Part shown: piece after piece, positions 1 through 7,517 of the stretch
Position numbering within the stretch: position 1 is the stretch's first letter
How the letters are laid out: each line of letters starts with the position of its first letter
Assembly: GCA_029624815.1 (NCBI GenBank)
Contig: JARSSH010000053.1
Location: 1 to 56,795, forward strand
Length of the DNA: 56,795 bases
Reading direction: 5' to 3'
Source: Candidatus Competibacter sp.
GTDB taxonomy: Bacteria > Pseudomonadota > Gammaproteobacteria > Competibacterales > Competibacteraceae
Translations under genes and position numbers: made by a program
Notes under the pieces: generated by a model
The model's database searches: none
What the model was told of the DNA's origin: nothing
What the model saw: the letters and a program-made list of their open reading frames with translations, nothing else

Positions 1-370
1 TACCGATCAGATGACCGTCGGCGGCGGCTTGCGCCACCAGGGCCGGATATAGTCGGGCCGCCTCGCCCACGTAGAAAAACACGGCGCGGATTCGTTCGCG
101 TCGTAGCAGTTCGAGCAGCAAGGGGGTGACGGCGGGATCGGGGCCATCGTCGAAGGTCAATGCCACCCAGGGTTGGTCGGCCGGACCGCGACACACCGCC
201 CGCAGGTAGAAATCCAGGCACGGCACCAACGCGCCGACCGCCAGCAGCACGATGTAGAAACCCGCCAGCCCGGTCAACAGCCAGGTTCGGCCCAGACTGG
301 CGTCCACCAAGGCCAGGGTCAGGCCAAACGCGCTCATGACCCAGGCGGTACTCCACGCAAATCGACTCAT
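1..370 (-). CDS. Polysaccharide deacetylase family protein (NodB homology), 3' end cut by window
   Basis: The 123 visible residues start at ATG 370, with an in-frame TGA just upstream, and run off the left edge of the window. Two hydrophobic segments in the first ~55 residues suggest an N-terminal membrane anchor. They are followed by the NodB-type entry motif ALTFDDGPDP and then VFFYVGE, typical of metal-dependent carbohydrate esterase family 4 enzymes that remove acetyl groups from polysaccharides. The histidine motif that would complete the metal site lies outside the window. It is on the same strand as the acyl carrier protein 96 bases upstream and may belong to the same pigment or glycolipid cluster, though that is inference. 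Confidence 0.8.
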   Translation of the reverse strand, partial: MSRFAWSTAWVMSAFGLTLALVDASLGRTWLLTGLAGFYIVLLAVGALVPCLDFYLRAVCRGPADQPWVALTFDDGPDPAVTPLLLELLRRERIRAVFFYVGEAARLYPALVAQAAADGHLIG

Positions 371-466
371 CGGTACCGATCAGATCAGCAACAGTCGGAT
401 GATTTGACTTGCCCATCGGTCCGGGCCGACGGACCCGGAAACAGCGTTCCTTGCGGCGGTCGATTC

Positions 467-736
467 CTAACGGGCGCGGTATTGCGCGATATGCGCGCTC
501 AGGGCGCGCAGCGAGGCGAACACGCGCCGGTTTTCCTTGTCGTCGGAACGCAATTGAAAACCGTAGGCTTTCGAAATCGCCAGCGCCAGCTCCAAGGCAT
601 CGATGGAATCCAGGCCGAGACCGTCGCCGAACAGCGGTTCTTCCGGAACGATTTGTTCCGGACTGATATCTTCCAAGTGCAGAGTCTCGACCAACAGCCG
701 AGCCACCTCCAACTCGAACGGCGAGAGAACATCCAT
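467..736 (-). CDS. Acyl carrier protein, aryl-polyene type
   Basis: An 89-residue acidic helical protein carrying the phosphopantetheine attachment motif GLGLDSIDALEL, with the serine near residue 44. It would shuttle thioester-bound acyl chains for a dedicated fatty acid or polyene synthase. The segment around LEDISPE and PLFGDGLGLDS resembles the acyl carrier proteins of aryl-polyene/xanthomonadin clusters more than the housekeeping AcpP, as far as I can recall those sequences. The start at ATG 736 is preceded by GAGG at good spacing; longer upstream starts lack this. It is divergent from the chorismatase gene, which supplies a hydroxybenzoate in xanthomonadin pathways, and this supports a pigment role. 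Confidence 0.85.
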   Translation of the reverse strand: MDVLSPFELEVARLLVETLHLEDISPEQIVPEEPLFGDGLGLDSIDALELALAISKAYGFQLRSDDKENRRVFASLRALSAHIAQYRAR

Positions 737-981
737 GGGCGACCTCGTCAGGATGGGGGATGGGGGCGCAACCGCGCTACCGAAGCTTGCGAATTCGAGC
801 ATAAACTATACCATGGCTTATCCGAAAAACTTCTTATCGCCCGGCCTCGTCGACCGCCTGAGCGCAGGACTCCCCAAACCCGAACGGCTCAAGCTCGACA
901 CGACCTCTCGCGTTCATGAACAGCGATAAACCCGAACGGTGATAAACCCTTTATTTTAGAGCGCTTGCAAGAACGATACGC

Positions 982-1986
982 ATGTTCCCTTTCCAGGTTG
1001 TCTATCGCGACGCAACTCAAGCCGCCCACTCGCTAGACGACGAACGCTTACTGGCGCTGATCCGGTTTGGGGAGCCACCTGTCCCGGAGCGAGATCCGCG
1101 CACCGGCGCTATCCCCCTGCTCGAACTGGGTGGCACCGAGACCGCCGAGATTTGGCTCAGCGCTCGGCCGGTGCGTACCGGGGTCACTCACGGCGTAAGC
1201 CACGCTGGCAACGATACCGTTCTTTTTCTCCAGCACCGCCTGGACGAGTACGCTCCCGATGCCTTGCAGCCCCTGACCGCCATGGCCTACCGGCGGCTGT
1301 TTGCGGCGGCGCGCGAACTGGGCTACCCGCATCTGCTGCGGGTCTGGAATTATTTTCCCGCAATCAACCAGGAATGTGGCGGTCTGGAACGTTACCGTGC
1401 GTTTTGCGCCGGCCGGCATCAGGCTCTGGTGGCGGAGCTGACGGAATTCGAGACGCACCTGCCGGCCGCTTGCGCCATCGGCGCCGACGAGCCGGGATTG
1501 CGGCTTTACGCGCTGGCCAGCCGGATAGCGGGAATCCAGATTGAAAATCCGCGACAAACCAGCGCCTTTCGCTACCCGCGCCAGTACGGGCCACGCAGCC
1601 CTTCGTTCTCGCGCGCCGTGCTGAAAGCCTGGGGAGAGCGGCGCCACCATCTCTATATTTCCGGCACGGCCAGCATCGTCGGCCATGCCAGCCGGCATCT
1701 CGACCCGATGGCGCAACTGGAAGAGACGCTACTCAATCTGCAAGCGCTGCTCGCCCAGGCCAACCGCCTGACGCCGGAGCCGCTGCGCCCGGCGCTGTTG
1801 AAAATCTATTGCCGGCCGAACCTCGACCCGGCGCCGTTGCGGCAACGGATCGTCCAGGCGCTCGACGCCGACCCGCCGATGCTGTTTCTGCGCGCCGACA
1901 TTTGCCGTCGGGAACTGCTGATCGAAATCGAGGGACTGGCGGTCGGCCCCGCCCCCGTAAACCCGCTCCAGGACGATGCCTTGTGA
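982..1986 (+). CDS. Chorismatase (FkbO/Hyg5/XanB2-like hydroxybenzoate synthase)
   Basis: A 334-residue protein of the chorismatase family, which converts chorismate to 3-hydroxybenzoate, 4-hydroxybenzoate or a dihydroxycyclohexadiene acid. Recognisable family features are the central RVWNYFPAIN segment, the RQTSAFRYPRQYGPRSPSFSRA stretch (cut here only by line length: positions ~1555-1620) and the YISGTASIVGHAS motif at ~1663-1692, which sits in the RidA-like half of the fold. XanB2 of Xanthomonas makes 3-hydroxybenzoate as starter unit for the yellow pigment xanthomonadin. The divergent acyl carrier protein gene fits that pathway. The next gene starts within its stop codon (GTGA overlap), so the two are probably translationally coupled. 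Which hydroxybenzoate isomer is made cannot be read from sequence alone. Confidence 0.82.
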   Translation: MFPFQVVYRDATQAAHSLDDERLLALIRFGEPPVPERDPRTGAIPLLELGGTETAEIWLSARPVRTGVTHGVSHAGNDTVLFLQHRLDEYAPDALQPLTAMAYRRLFAAARELGYPHLLRVWNYFPAINQECGGLERYRAFCAGRHQALVAELTEFETHLPAACAIGADEPGLRLYALASRIAGIQIENPRQTSAFRYPRQYGPRSPSFSRAVLKAWGERRHHLYISGTASIVGHASRHLDPMAQLEETLLNLQALLAQANRLTPEPLRPALLKIYCRPNLDPAPLRQRIVQALDADPPMLFLRADICRRELLIEIEGLAVGPAPVNPLQDDAL

Positions 1987-2729
1987 AACTCGATCGACCG
2001 TTGAAACCGCACCCGGTGCTACCCGAGTACTATCCGGATTTGGCCCAGCGTCCTGCTTTCGTGCGCGGGCTGTTCGACCGTACCGCCGGCTATTACGATC
2101 GGGTCAACCGCTTGCTGTCGTGGGGATCGGGCAGTTGGTATCGCCGCCACGCGCTGGTCCGCGCCGGTTTGCGGCCCGGCATGAGCGTGCTCGACGTCGC
2201 CATCGGCACCGGACTGGTGGCCCGGCAGGCCCTGGCGATTACCCAGGACCGGCGGGCGGTGGTCGGACTGGACGTCAGCGCGGGGATGCTGGACGAAGTG
2301 CGTCGCCTGCTCGATATCCCGCTGATCCAGGGGCAAATGGAGCAACTGCCGGTCGCCGATGAGCGTTTTGACTTTGTCAGCATGGGCTATGCATTGCGTC
2401 ACGTCGCCGATCTCAACGCTACCTTTCGCGAATTTCGACGTGTGTTGAAACCGGGTGGGGTGCTGCTCATCCTGGAAATCGCCCGGCCTAGCGCGCCGTT
2501 GAAGCGCGCCGCGCTCAAATTCTATCTCGGCCGGATGATTCCGCTGCTTGGCCGGTTGACTAGCGGCCAGCGGGAGATGCAGACCTTGATGCGTTATTAC
2601 TGGGACACCATCGAACATTGCGTCCCCCCGGACACCATCGTCCAGGCCATTCGCGACGCCGGTTTCGCCGAAGCGGGCTGCGATGTGGAATTCGATCTGT
2701 TCCGCGCCTATTTCGGCCACACAAGGTAA
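1983..2729 (+). CDS. UbiE/COQ5-like SAM-dependent methyltransferase
   Basis: A 248-residue class I methyltransferase starting at GTG 1983, four bases overlapping the chorismatase stop. Visible motifs are the early YYDRVNRLLSWG segment found in UbiE/MenG proteins, motif I VLDVAIGTG (around residue 69) for S-adenosylmethionine binding, the acidic post-motif GLDVSAGML, YALRHV and FRRVLKPGG. UbiE-type enzymes methylate quinone rings, but coupling to chorismatase suggests a ring or chain methylation in the pigment pathway instead. A second copy of true ubiE elsewhere in the genome would favour the pathway-specific role. The gene is followed directly by transposase debris. Confidence 0.8.
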   Translation: MKLDRPLKPHPVLPEYYPDLAQRPAFVRGLFDRTAGYYDRVNRLLSWGSGSWYRRHALVRAGLRPGMSVLDVAIGTGLVARQALAITQDRRAVVGLDVSAGMLDEVRRLLDIPLIQGQMEQLPVADERFDFVSMGYALRHVADLNATFREFRRVLKPGGVLLILEIARPSAPLKRAALKFYLGRMIPLLGRLTSGQREMQTLMRYYWDTIEHCVPPDTIVQAIRDAGFAEAGCDVEFDLFRAYFGHTR

Positions 2730-2749
2730 CGGCCGACATTCCGCGCCCC

Positions 2750-3248
2750 CTATTCCGAATTGGCATATAAATCGACATAGGGTTCGCCGAGGATGGCGAG
2801 CAAGGTTCGGTGGTGGGTATTGAGGTTCAGCGCCACCTCGGTGATCTGGCCGACCAGAAGGACATGGATGCCGGTGAAGACCTGGAGGAACCTCCAGCGT
2901 GCGGCGGGGGATTCCGCGGGATGGCCTTTCTGGTCGGGGAATGTTCGCCGGTGTTCCGCCAGGCCTGGCCGGATGCGGTGTTCGAGGGCGGCGTAGACCA
3001 TCAGGCACGGCATCATGACGGCCATCAGGGCCATGATGGCTTGGGCGACTTGAGGAACAGGGTGGACGCCATGAACAAGGGATCTCTTGAGGAAGCGGAA
3101 GCCGTGCTCGACCTATCCGTTGGTCTTTCTTGTGGGCATCGACGACCGGTTTGTCGCCGAGGATGCGTTCGTTGATCTCGTGGGTGGCGATGATGAAGGC
3201 GCTCTTCTGCCGCGACCGCCGGGCATGGATGTCCAACCGGGACGCCAA
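2750..3248 (-). pseudogene. Degenerate IS1634-family transposase, C-terminal remnant
   Basis: Read on the minus strand through at least three frame changes, this stretch reconstructs the C-terminal third of an IS1634-type transposase: KSAFIIATHEIN, then VEHGFRFLK and DPLFMAST in other frames, then MALMAVMMPCLMVYAALEHR and RWRFLQVFTGIHVL, with the stop near 2750. The N-terminal DDE part is missing and no terminal inverted repeats were found. It abuts the 3' end of truA and separates the pigment-like genes from the housekeeping region, so it marks an old insertion at the cluster boundary. Family assignment is from remembered sequence patterns. Confidence 0.7.
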
Positions 3249-3274
3249 CTGGCCGTGGGATGTGGGCGTTCCGC

Positions 3275-4063
3275 TTACTCGCCAATAAGCGGGTTGCTGT
3301 TAGGAGCCGTCGGCAAGCCGAATCGCTGGGGATAACGCACCGCCAGCAGATAGAGACCTTCGGCCGGCGCGGTCACGCCGGCCCGGGCGCGATCACGGCC
3401 TTCCAGCACCTCGGCGGCCCATTCGACCGGCCGGTCGCCGGCCCCGATCGCCAGCAGCACGCCGACGATGTTTCGCACCATGTGGTGCAGAAAGGCGTTG
3501 GCCTCGATCTCCAGCAACACCCCATCGCCTCGTCGCCATACGGCCAGTTCCAGAATTTCCCGGACGGGGTGGCGGGCTTGGCACTCAGCGGCGCGGAACG
3601 CGTTGAAGTCGTGCTCGCCCACCAGCGCCTGACCGGCCACATGCATCCGATCGGCATCCAGAGGCCGGTAGCGCCAAGCCGCGCGCGCGCGCCACAAGGC
3701 CGAACGCTGTGGGTGGTTATGGATCAGGTAGCGGTAGCGGCGGGCCGAGGCCGAGAAGCGGGCATGAAAATCGTCCGGCACCTCGCAAGCCCAGCTCAGG
3801 CTGATATCCGACGGCAAGTGGGCGTTGCCGCCTCGCACCCAAGCCCGCGTCGATCGAACCGACTCGGTGTCGAAATGCGCCACTTGGCCCACCGCGTGAA
3901 CGCCGGCGTCGGTGCGACCGGCACAGGTCAAACCGACCGAGTGATCGGCAACCCTGGCCAGCGCCTGCTCCAGGCTGGCCTGCACGGTTCGCACTCCCAC
4001 CGGCTGGGCCTGCCAGCCACGAAAACCGGTTCCATCGTATTGGATGCCCAGCGCCACGCGCAT
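3275..4063 (-). CDS. truA: tRNA pseudouridine synthase A
   Basis: A 262-residue protein of normal TruA length. It isomerises uridines 38-40 in the anticodon stem of tRNAs. The N-terminal RVALGIQYDGTGFRGWQ strand and the catalytic motif GRTDAGVHAVGQVAHF, with the catalytic aspartate near residue 52, are diagnostic; the C-terminal FLHHMVRNIVGVL helix is also typical. ATG 4063 is preferred over the TTG two codons upstream because GGGGAGAG lies about ten bases before it. The gene follows the L,D-transpeptidase on the same strand but a strong terminator separates them. Its 3' end lies against the transposase remnant. Confidence 0.95.
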   Translation of the reverse strand: MRVALGIQYDGTGFRGWQAQPVGVRTVQASLEQALARVADHSVGLTCAGRTDAGVHAVGQVAHFDTESVRSTRAWVRGGNAHLPSDISLSWACEVPDDFHARFSASARRYRYLIHNHPQRSALWRARAAWRYRPLDADRMHVAGQALVGEHDFNAFRAAECQARHPVREILELAVWRRGDGVLLEIEANAFLHHMVRNIVGVLLAIGAGDRPVEWAAEVLEGRDRARAGVTAPAEGLYLLAVRYPQRFGLPTAPNSNPLIGE

Positions 4064-4093
4064 CGTCAAGAAACTCTCCCCGATCCAACGAAA

Positions 4094-4120
4094 ATCCCCC
4101 GACCGCTGCGGTCGGGGGAT
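4094..4120 (-). terminator. Rho-independent terminator of the L,D-transpeptidase gene
   Basis: Perfect 11-base inverted repeat (atcccccgacc / ggtcgggggat) with a five-base loop; on the minus strand it is followed by TTTCGTT. It lies 24 bases after the stop of the L,D-transpeptidase gene and before truA. Confidence 0.8.
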
Positions 4121-4143
4121 AGCGTTTGCCGCGGAAAAACGCT

Positions 4144-6033
4144 TTAGGCATCGCCGCCCCGAACCTCTCCTTTCTGGTAAAGAGCCCGGACCATGGGTTT
4201 GTCGCGCTGATAAATGTCGTCGCGGAAATTGAGCAGGCCCTCCTCATCGACCCAAGCTGTCCAGTACAGCAGGTACACCGGCACTTCCTCCGGCAAACGG
4301 ACAACCCGCTGCTTGCCGCTGGCGGCGGCGGTCTTGATCGTATCCTTATTCCACTTCGGGTCGTGTTTGAGCAGGTAATCGGCCAGTTCCACTGGATTGG
4401 AGATACGGATGCAGCCAGAGCTGTAAGTCCGCTGGTTGCGACTGAACAGCTCCCGCGATGGCGTGTCGTGCAGGTAGATACTGTAGGGATTCGGGAACAT
4501 GAACTTGATCCCGCCCAGCGCGTTGCGAGGCCCGGCGTCCTGGCGCAACTGATAACGGAAGCTGTTGGCGCTGACCGCGCTCCAGTTGATCGAACCTGGA
4601 TCGATTTCCTGGCCGGTGCTGTTGAAGATTCGAATTTTCTGCTTTTTGAGCGCATAGGGATTGCGCTTGAGCTGCGGCAGCTTGTCCTTCACCGCGATGG
4701 AGCGCGGCACGTACCACTTCGGACTCAACACCAGGTAGGCCATGTTGGCGGTGAAGGTGGGCGTTTGCCGCTCTTGGCGACCTACCACCACGTTCGCTTC
4801 CATCACCTGCTTGCCACTCTCGAACACGCCCATCTTAAAGCTGGGGATGTTGACGAGGATGTAGCGTGGCCCGAAATCGTCCGGCAGCCAGCGCCAGCGC
4901 TCCATGTTCAGCTCCACTTGGCGCATCCGCTCCGACACCGGCACGTTCAAGGCAGCCAGCGTGGCGGCATTGACGACTCCGGTTTCCTTCAACCCGTGTC
5001 GCTTCTGGAAGCGGCGCAGCGCCTCGGCGACTGGTTTATCGTAGGCGTCGCCGTTCTTACCGGATTGCTCCTGTCCGGCCGGCAAATCGCCGCTAGCCTG
5101 CAAGCGGGCCCGCAACCGCCCCGTCTGCGAGCCCTGTACCCCTTTGGCGGAGCCGACGAGGGGCCAGCCGCCCGCCTGTTCGACTGTCCGATAGCGCCGC
5201 AACATCTCCCGCAATTCGACGTAGCCCCGGCCCTGTGGCGACAGCGCTTGCAGCGATTTGGCCACGGTGTCGTCGGCCAGCGCCCGCTCCAACACCTCGG
5301 CCAAATCGCGGGAACGCGGCTTGATTGTCCACTCGGGATCGATCTTGCGGGGTGGCAGCCGGCCGGACAGCAGATGGGAACCGTAGGTCAGGAACGTGTC
5401 GGTGAACAGCAAATCGAAATCGGCCAACTGGCCGGCGGTCGGCGCGGCGGTATCTCGCTGGAGCGCTTCGTACAGCTTGCGCAAGCGGGCGTGGGGATAG
5501 TCGGCGGATCGCAATCCTTCTTGTTCGGCCTGACCCAGGGTCCGCAACAGGCTATCCGCCGCCGGCAACGGCTTGCCGCCGGCGTCGAGCCAGGCGGCTC
5601 GATAGTCGCGCCCGGCGTAGAAGGGAATCAGGTACTCCAGCGAGTGCAGCGTTAGCTTGTCGACCCGCAGGCTGGGCGGCGGCGGTTCGATTCGCACCTG
5701 CTGGCAGATGCGGGCGGCGATCCGTTCCCCCAACCCCCCGTTATTGTCGGTCGGACAAGGCGGCAGCGGCGGTGGCCCCACCATCGGGTCCGCCGTCGGT
5801 GCTTGCGTGTCGGCCGGTGGCGGCTCGGCCTCGTCGGCGGTGATCTCGGCGTTCTGGTCGGTATGCAGGCTGGCCACCACCGGCTGCATGGTCGCCCCAG
5901 CCGCGCCGCCGCTGGCGCCCTGGATTTCGAGAGCGTGGCCATCGACCACCTGCGCCACCACCGGCCATGTATTGAACGCACAGGCACCCAACAACAGGCA
6001 AAGCCATACAGGAAATACGGTTCGCTTGGACAT
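4144..6033 (-). CDS. YcbB-type L,D-transpeptidase, predicted lipoprotein
   Basis: A 629-residue envelope enzyme that would form 3-3 crosslinks in peptidoglycan or attach proteins to it. From ATG 6033 the N-terminus is a signal peptide ending in LLGAC, a lipobox placing Cys18 at the cleavage site. Then come a proline-rich linker, the helical scaffold region of COG2989 proteins (SLEYLIPFYAGRDYRAAW), a peptidoglycan-binding domain (VAEALRRFQKRHGLKETG), and the YkuD catalytic domain with its histidine in YLHDTPSRELF and cysteine in YSSGCIRI (about residue 541). The usual SHGC is SSGC here, as in YcbB. A longer start at 6084 is possible but would bury the signal peptide. Confidence 0.9.
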   Translation of the reverse strand: MSKRTVFPVWLCLLLGACAFNTWPVVAQVVDGHALEIQGASGGAAGATMQPVVASLHTDQNAEITADEAEPPPADTQAPTADPMVGPPPLPPCPTDNNGGLGERIAARICQQVRIEPPPPSLRVDKLTLHSLEYLIPFYAGRDYRAAWLDAGGKPLPAADSLLRTLGQAEQEGLRSADYPHARLRKLYEALQRDTAAPTAGQLADFDLLFTDTFLTYGSHLLSGRLPPRKIDPEWTIKPRSRDLAEVLERALADDTVAKSLQALSPQGRGYVELREMLRRYRTVEQAGGWPLVGSAKGVQGSQTGRLRARLQASGDLPAGQEQSGKNGDAYDKPVAEALRRFQKRHGLKETGVVNAATLAALNVPVSERMRQVELNMERWRWLPDDFGPRYILVNIPSFKMGVFESGKQVMEANVVVGRQERQTPTFTANMAYLVLSPKWYVPRSIAVKDKLPQLKRNPYALKKQKIRIFNSTGQEIDPGSINWSAVSANSFRYQLRQDAGPRNALGGIKFMFPNPYSIYLHDTPSRELFSRNQRTYSSGCIRISNPVELADYLLKHDPKWNKDTIKTAAASGKQRVVRLPEEVPVYLLYWTAWVDEEGLLNFRDDIYQRDKPMVRALYQKGEVRGGDA

Positions 6034-6190
6034 GGAAACGACTGCCCCAATGCATTGAAGTAGCATATTGTGTCGTATCATCATACCAACAAAGTATCAA
6101 GATAGCCACGCCCAAACGATACAAAACAACAAGCATCGACTGCTGGCTTCTTCGCCATTTAGAAAGGGGAGGTCTCTAATAATTCCAAGC

Positions 6191-6529
6191 TTACCAGTGC
6201 GAAATTTCTCCCAACTCCAGCAGGATTTCGTTCAGGGGCGCGTCGGCGCCTTCCACGATGCAAACCAGGTTGCCGACACCACAAACCGACTGCGCCGCGC
6301 CCCGGGCAATCCAGCCACGCGGTGGGGTCCAACCACGCATGCCGGTGAACATCGCAAGCTGATCGGCATTGCCCTGGATCATGCGCCGATAATCGTGCGC
6401 GAACTGCGCCAGTCGCGCCATGTCGTCGCGTCCCATCAAACCGTAGCCTTCGAGTAGATAGCCGTCGTCACGGAAATGGCAGACCACGTTGACTCCATCC
6501 AAAGCCAGAATACGCCGGATCATGCTCAT
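6191..6529 (-). CDS. DUF2173 family protein, third of three tandem paralogues
   Basis: A 112-residue protein of the DUF2173 family, a small alpha/beta family without assigned biochemical function that I recall mainly from sulfur-oxidising and other environmental proteobacteria. It begins with the shared LDGVNVVCHFRDDGYLLEGYG pattern (positions ~6500-6440) and has a central RGWIARG followed by GVGNLVCIVEG, equivalent to the WVVHGPDYTVCVM segment of the first copy. It has no signal peptide or membrane helix, so it is cytoplasmic. Its ATG overlaps the stop of the middle paralogue by four bases, indicating translational coupling. It is the most diverged copy, lacking the MCAAN-type segment seen in the other two. 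Confidence 0.75.
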   Translation of the reverse strand: MSMIRRILALDGVNVVCHFRDDGYLLEGYGLMGRDDMARLAQFAHDYRRMIQGNADQLAMFTGMRGWTPPRGWIARGAAQSVCGVGNLVCIVEGADAPLNEILLELGEISHW

Positions 6530-6927
6530 GGAGCCGGTTCCTGTTCTTCCAAGATCGCAAACGCCGCTTCATAGTCGGCCTTTTCGTTGCCCAACACCAC
6601 CCCCATGAACGGCGGCAAGTGGGTCTTGCCCTCGCCCTTGAATTGCTCCCGGTGGAGGCCACTGACCACCACCGACCAGTCGAAGCCGACCAGGGTGAAT
6701 TCCTGGATCGGATAGAACCCCTTCATGCTGGTCATCTTCTCCCAGCCACGCGCCTGCATGGTGGCAATACTCAGATTGGCCGCGCACATATGGGCCAGCA
6801 GGTCGAGCGTGGTTTCGTTGATGCGTTCGGGGTAGGCGATGCGCTGGTCCAGCAGTTCGCCGCTACCCCGGAATTCGAAAGCAGCCATCGCCCCTGGCAA
6901 TCGCATCAGTTGGTCGAGTGTTGCCAT
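6526..6927 (-). CDS. DUF2173 family protein, second of three tandem paralogues
   Basis: A 133-residue cytoplasmic protein with the family opening LMRLPGAMAAFEFRGSG and the central segment AHMCAANLSIATMQARGW, which matches the MCRATTMGVNMEG segment of the upstream paralogue. Its C-terminus has VVLGNEKADYEAAF, the usual family ending, plus a small acidic tail. The start at ATG 6927 follows AAGGAGAAG at good spacing. It lies 44 bases after the first paralogue and overlaps the third, so the three form one transcription unit. The family may adopt a roadblock/LC7-like fold, which would favour subunit pairing; that is not provable here. Confidence 0.78.
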   Translation of the reverse strand: MATLDQLMRLPGAMAAFEFRGSGELLDQRIAYPERINETTLDLLAHMCAANLSIATMQARGWEKMTSMKGFYPIQEFTLVGFDWSVVVSGLHREQFKGEGKTHLPPFMGVVLGNEKADYEAAFAILEEQEPAP

Positions 6928-6971
6928 CGGTCACTTCTCCTTAATTACTTCGGTGGACTTACCGGGCGGGT

Positions 6972-7328
6972 TCAGATCAGACCGGAGGGGGCCTTGGCCA
7001 TGGTCTGGCGCATGAATCCAACGATGTCGTTGATCGAACCCTGTGCGTTGTCAAGCATGCAAAATACATTGGCCATGACGCACACGGTATAGTCGGGACC
7101 ATGCACTACCCAGCCACGCGGCGGTTGCAGTCCGCTGCGTGGCTGGAAGACTTCGAGCATCCTGCCCTCCATATTCACGCCCATGGTGGTGGCGCGGCAC
7201 ATGATCGACGCCATGCGGGCATATTCTTCGGTGAGAGCGCCGCGGTAGGAAAACCGGTCGCCCCGGTAAGCGTATTCGCCGGCGGCGACGACACCGGGCT
7301 TGGCCAGCAGATCGGTCACAATGCTCAT
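6972..7328 (-). CDS. DUF2173 family protein, first of three tandem paralogues
   Basis: A 118-residue cytoplasmic protein starting at ATG 7328 after GAGGAAA. It shows the clearest DUF2173 pattern: KPGVVAAGEYAYRGDRFSYRG at the N-terminus (positions ~7300-7240), YARMASIMCRATTMGVNMEG in the middle and PPRGWVVHGPDYTVCVMANVF near the end. No catalytic motif is visible. It leads a three-gene operon of related but strongly diverged copies with a promoter at about 7405-7432. The retained differences among copies suggest specialised subunits of a heteromer and not redundant duplicates, which is inference. Confidence 0.8.
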   Translation of the reverse strand: MSIVTDLLAKPGVVAAGEYAYRGDRFSYRGALTEEYARMASIMCRATTMGVNMEGRMLEVFQPRSGLQPPRGWVVHGPDYTVCVMANVFCMLDNAQGSINDIVGFMRQTMAKAPSGLI

Positions 7329-7404
7329 CCGTAAATTTCCTCGGGTGGTGGCTGGCGTTATGATGGGGTGGGGATGGCGCTCGCGCGCACAGCCGACCCA
7401 AACC

Positions 7405-7432
7405 ACAATATTTCTGATAAAACAATAGTCAA
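7405..7432 (-). promoter_or_regulatory. Probable sigma-70 promoter of the DUF2173 operon
   Basis: On the minus strand TTGACT (7427-7432) and TATTGT (7405-7410) are separated by 16 bases, about 75 bases upstream of the first DUF2173 start codon. It lies in the divergent gap shared with hrpB. Confidence 0.5.
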
Positions 7433-7517
7433 GGCAGCGCACAAATGCACGTCGAGGCGATCGCGGAAAATAGTGCCGGGACGGCCTCCACCACCTTCGC
7501 TGAACCGCTTCGCGGCC

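Noticed and set aside
1..385. Repeated 12-mer taccgatcagat at 1 and ~374
   Set aside because: Two short copies only, no structure around them; may be chance or a common local motif.
4126..5655. 509-codon plus-strand open frame opposite the L,D-transpeptidase
   Set aside because: The minus-strand protein has full catalytic motifs and a lipobox; the plus-strand frame has no recognisable domain.
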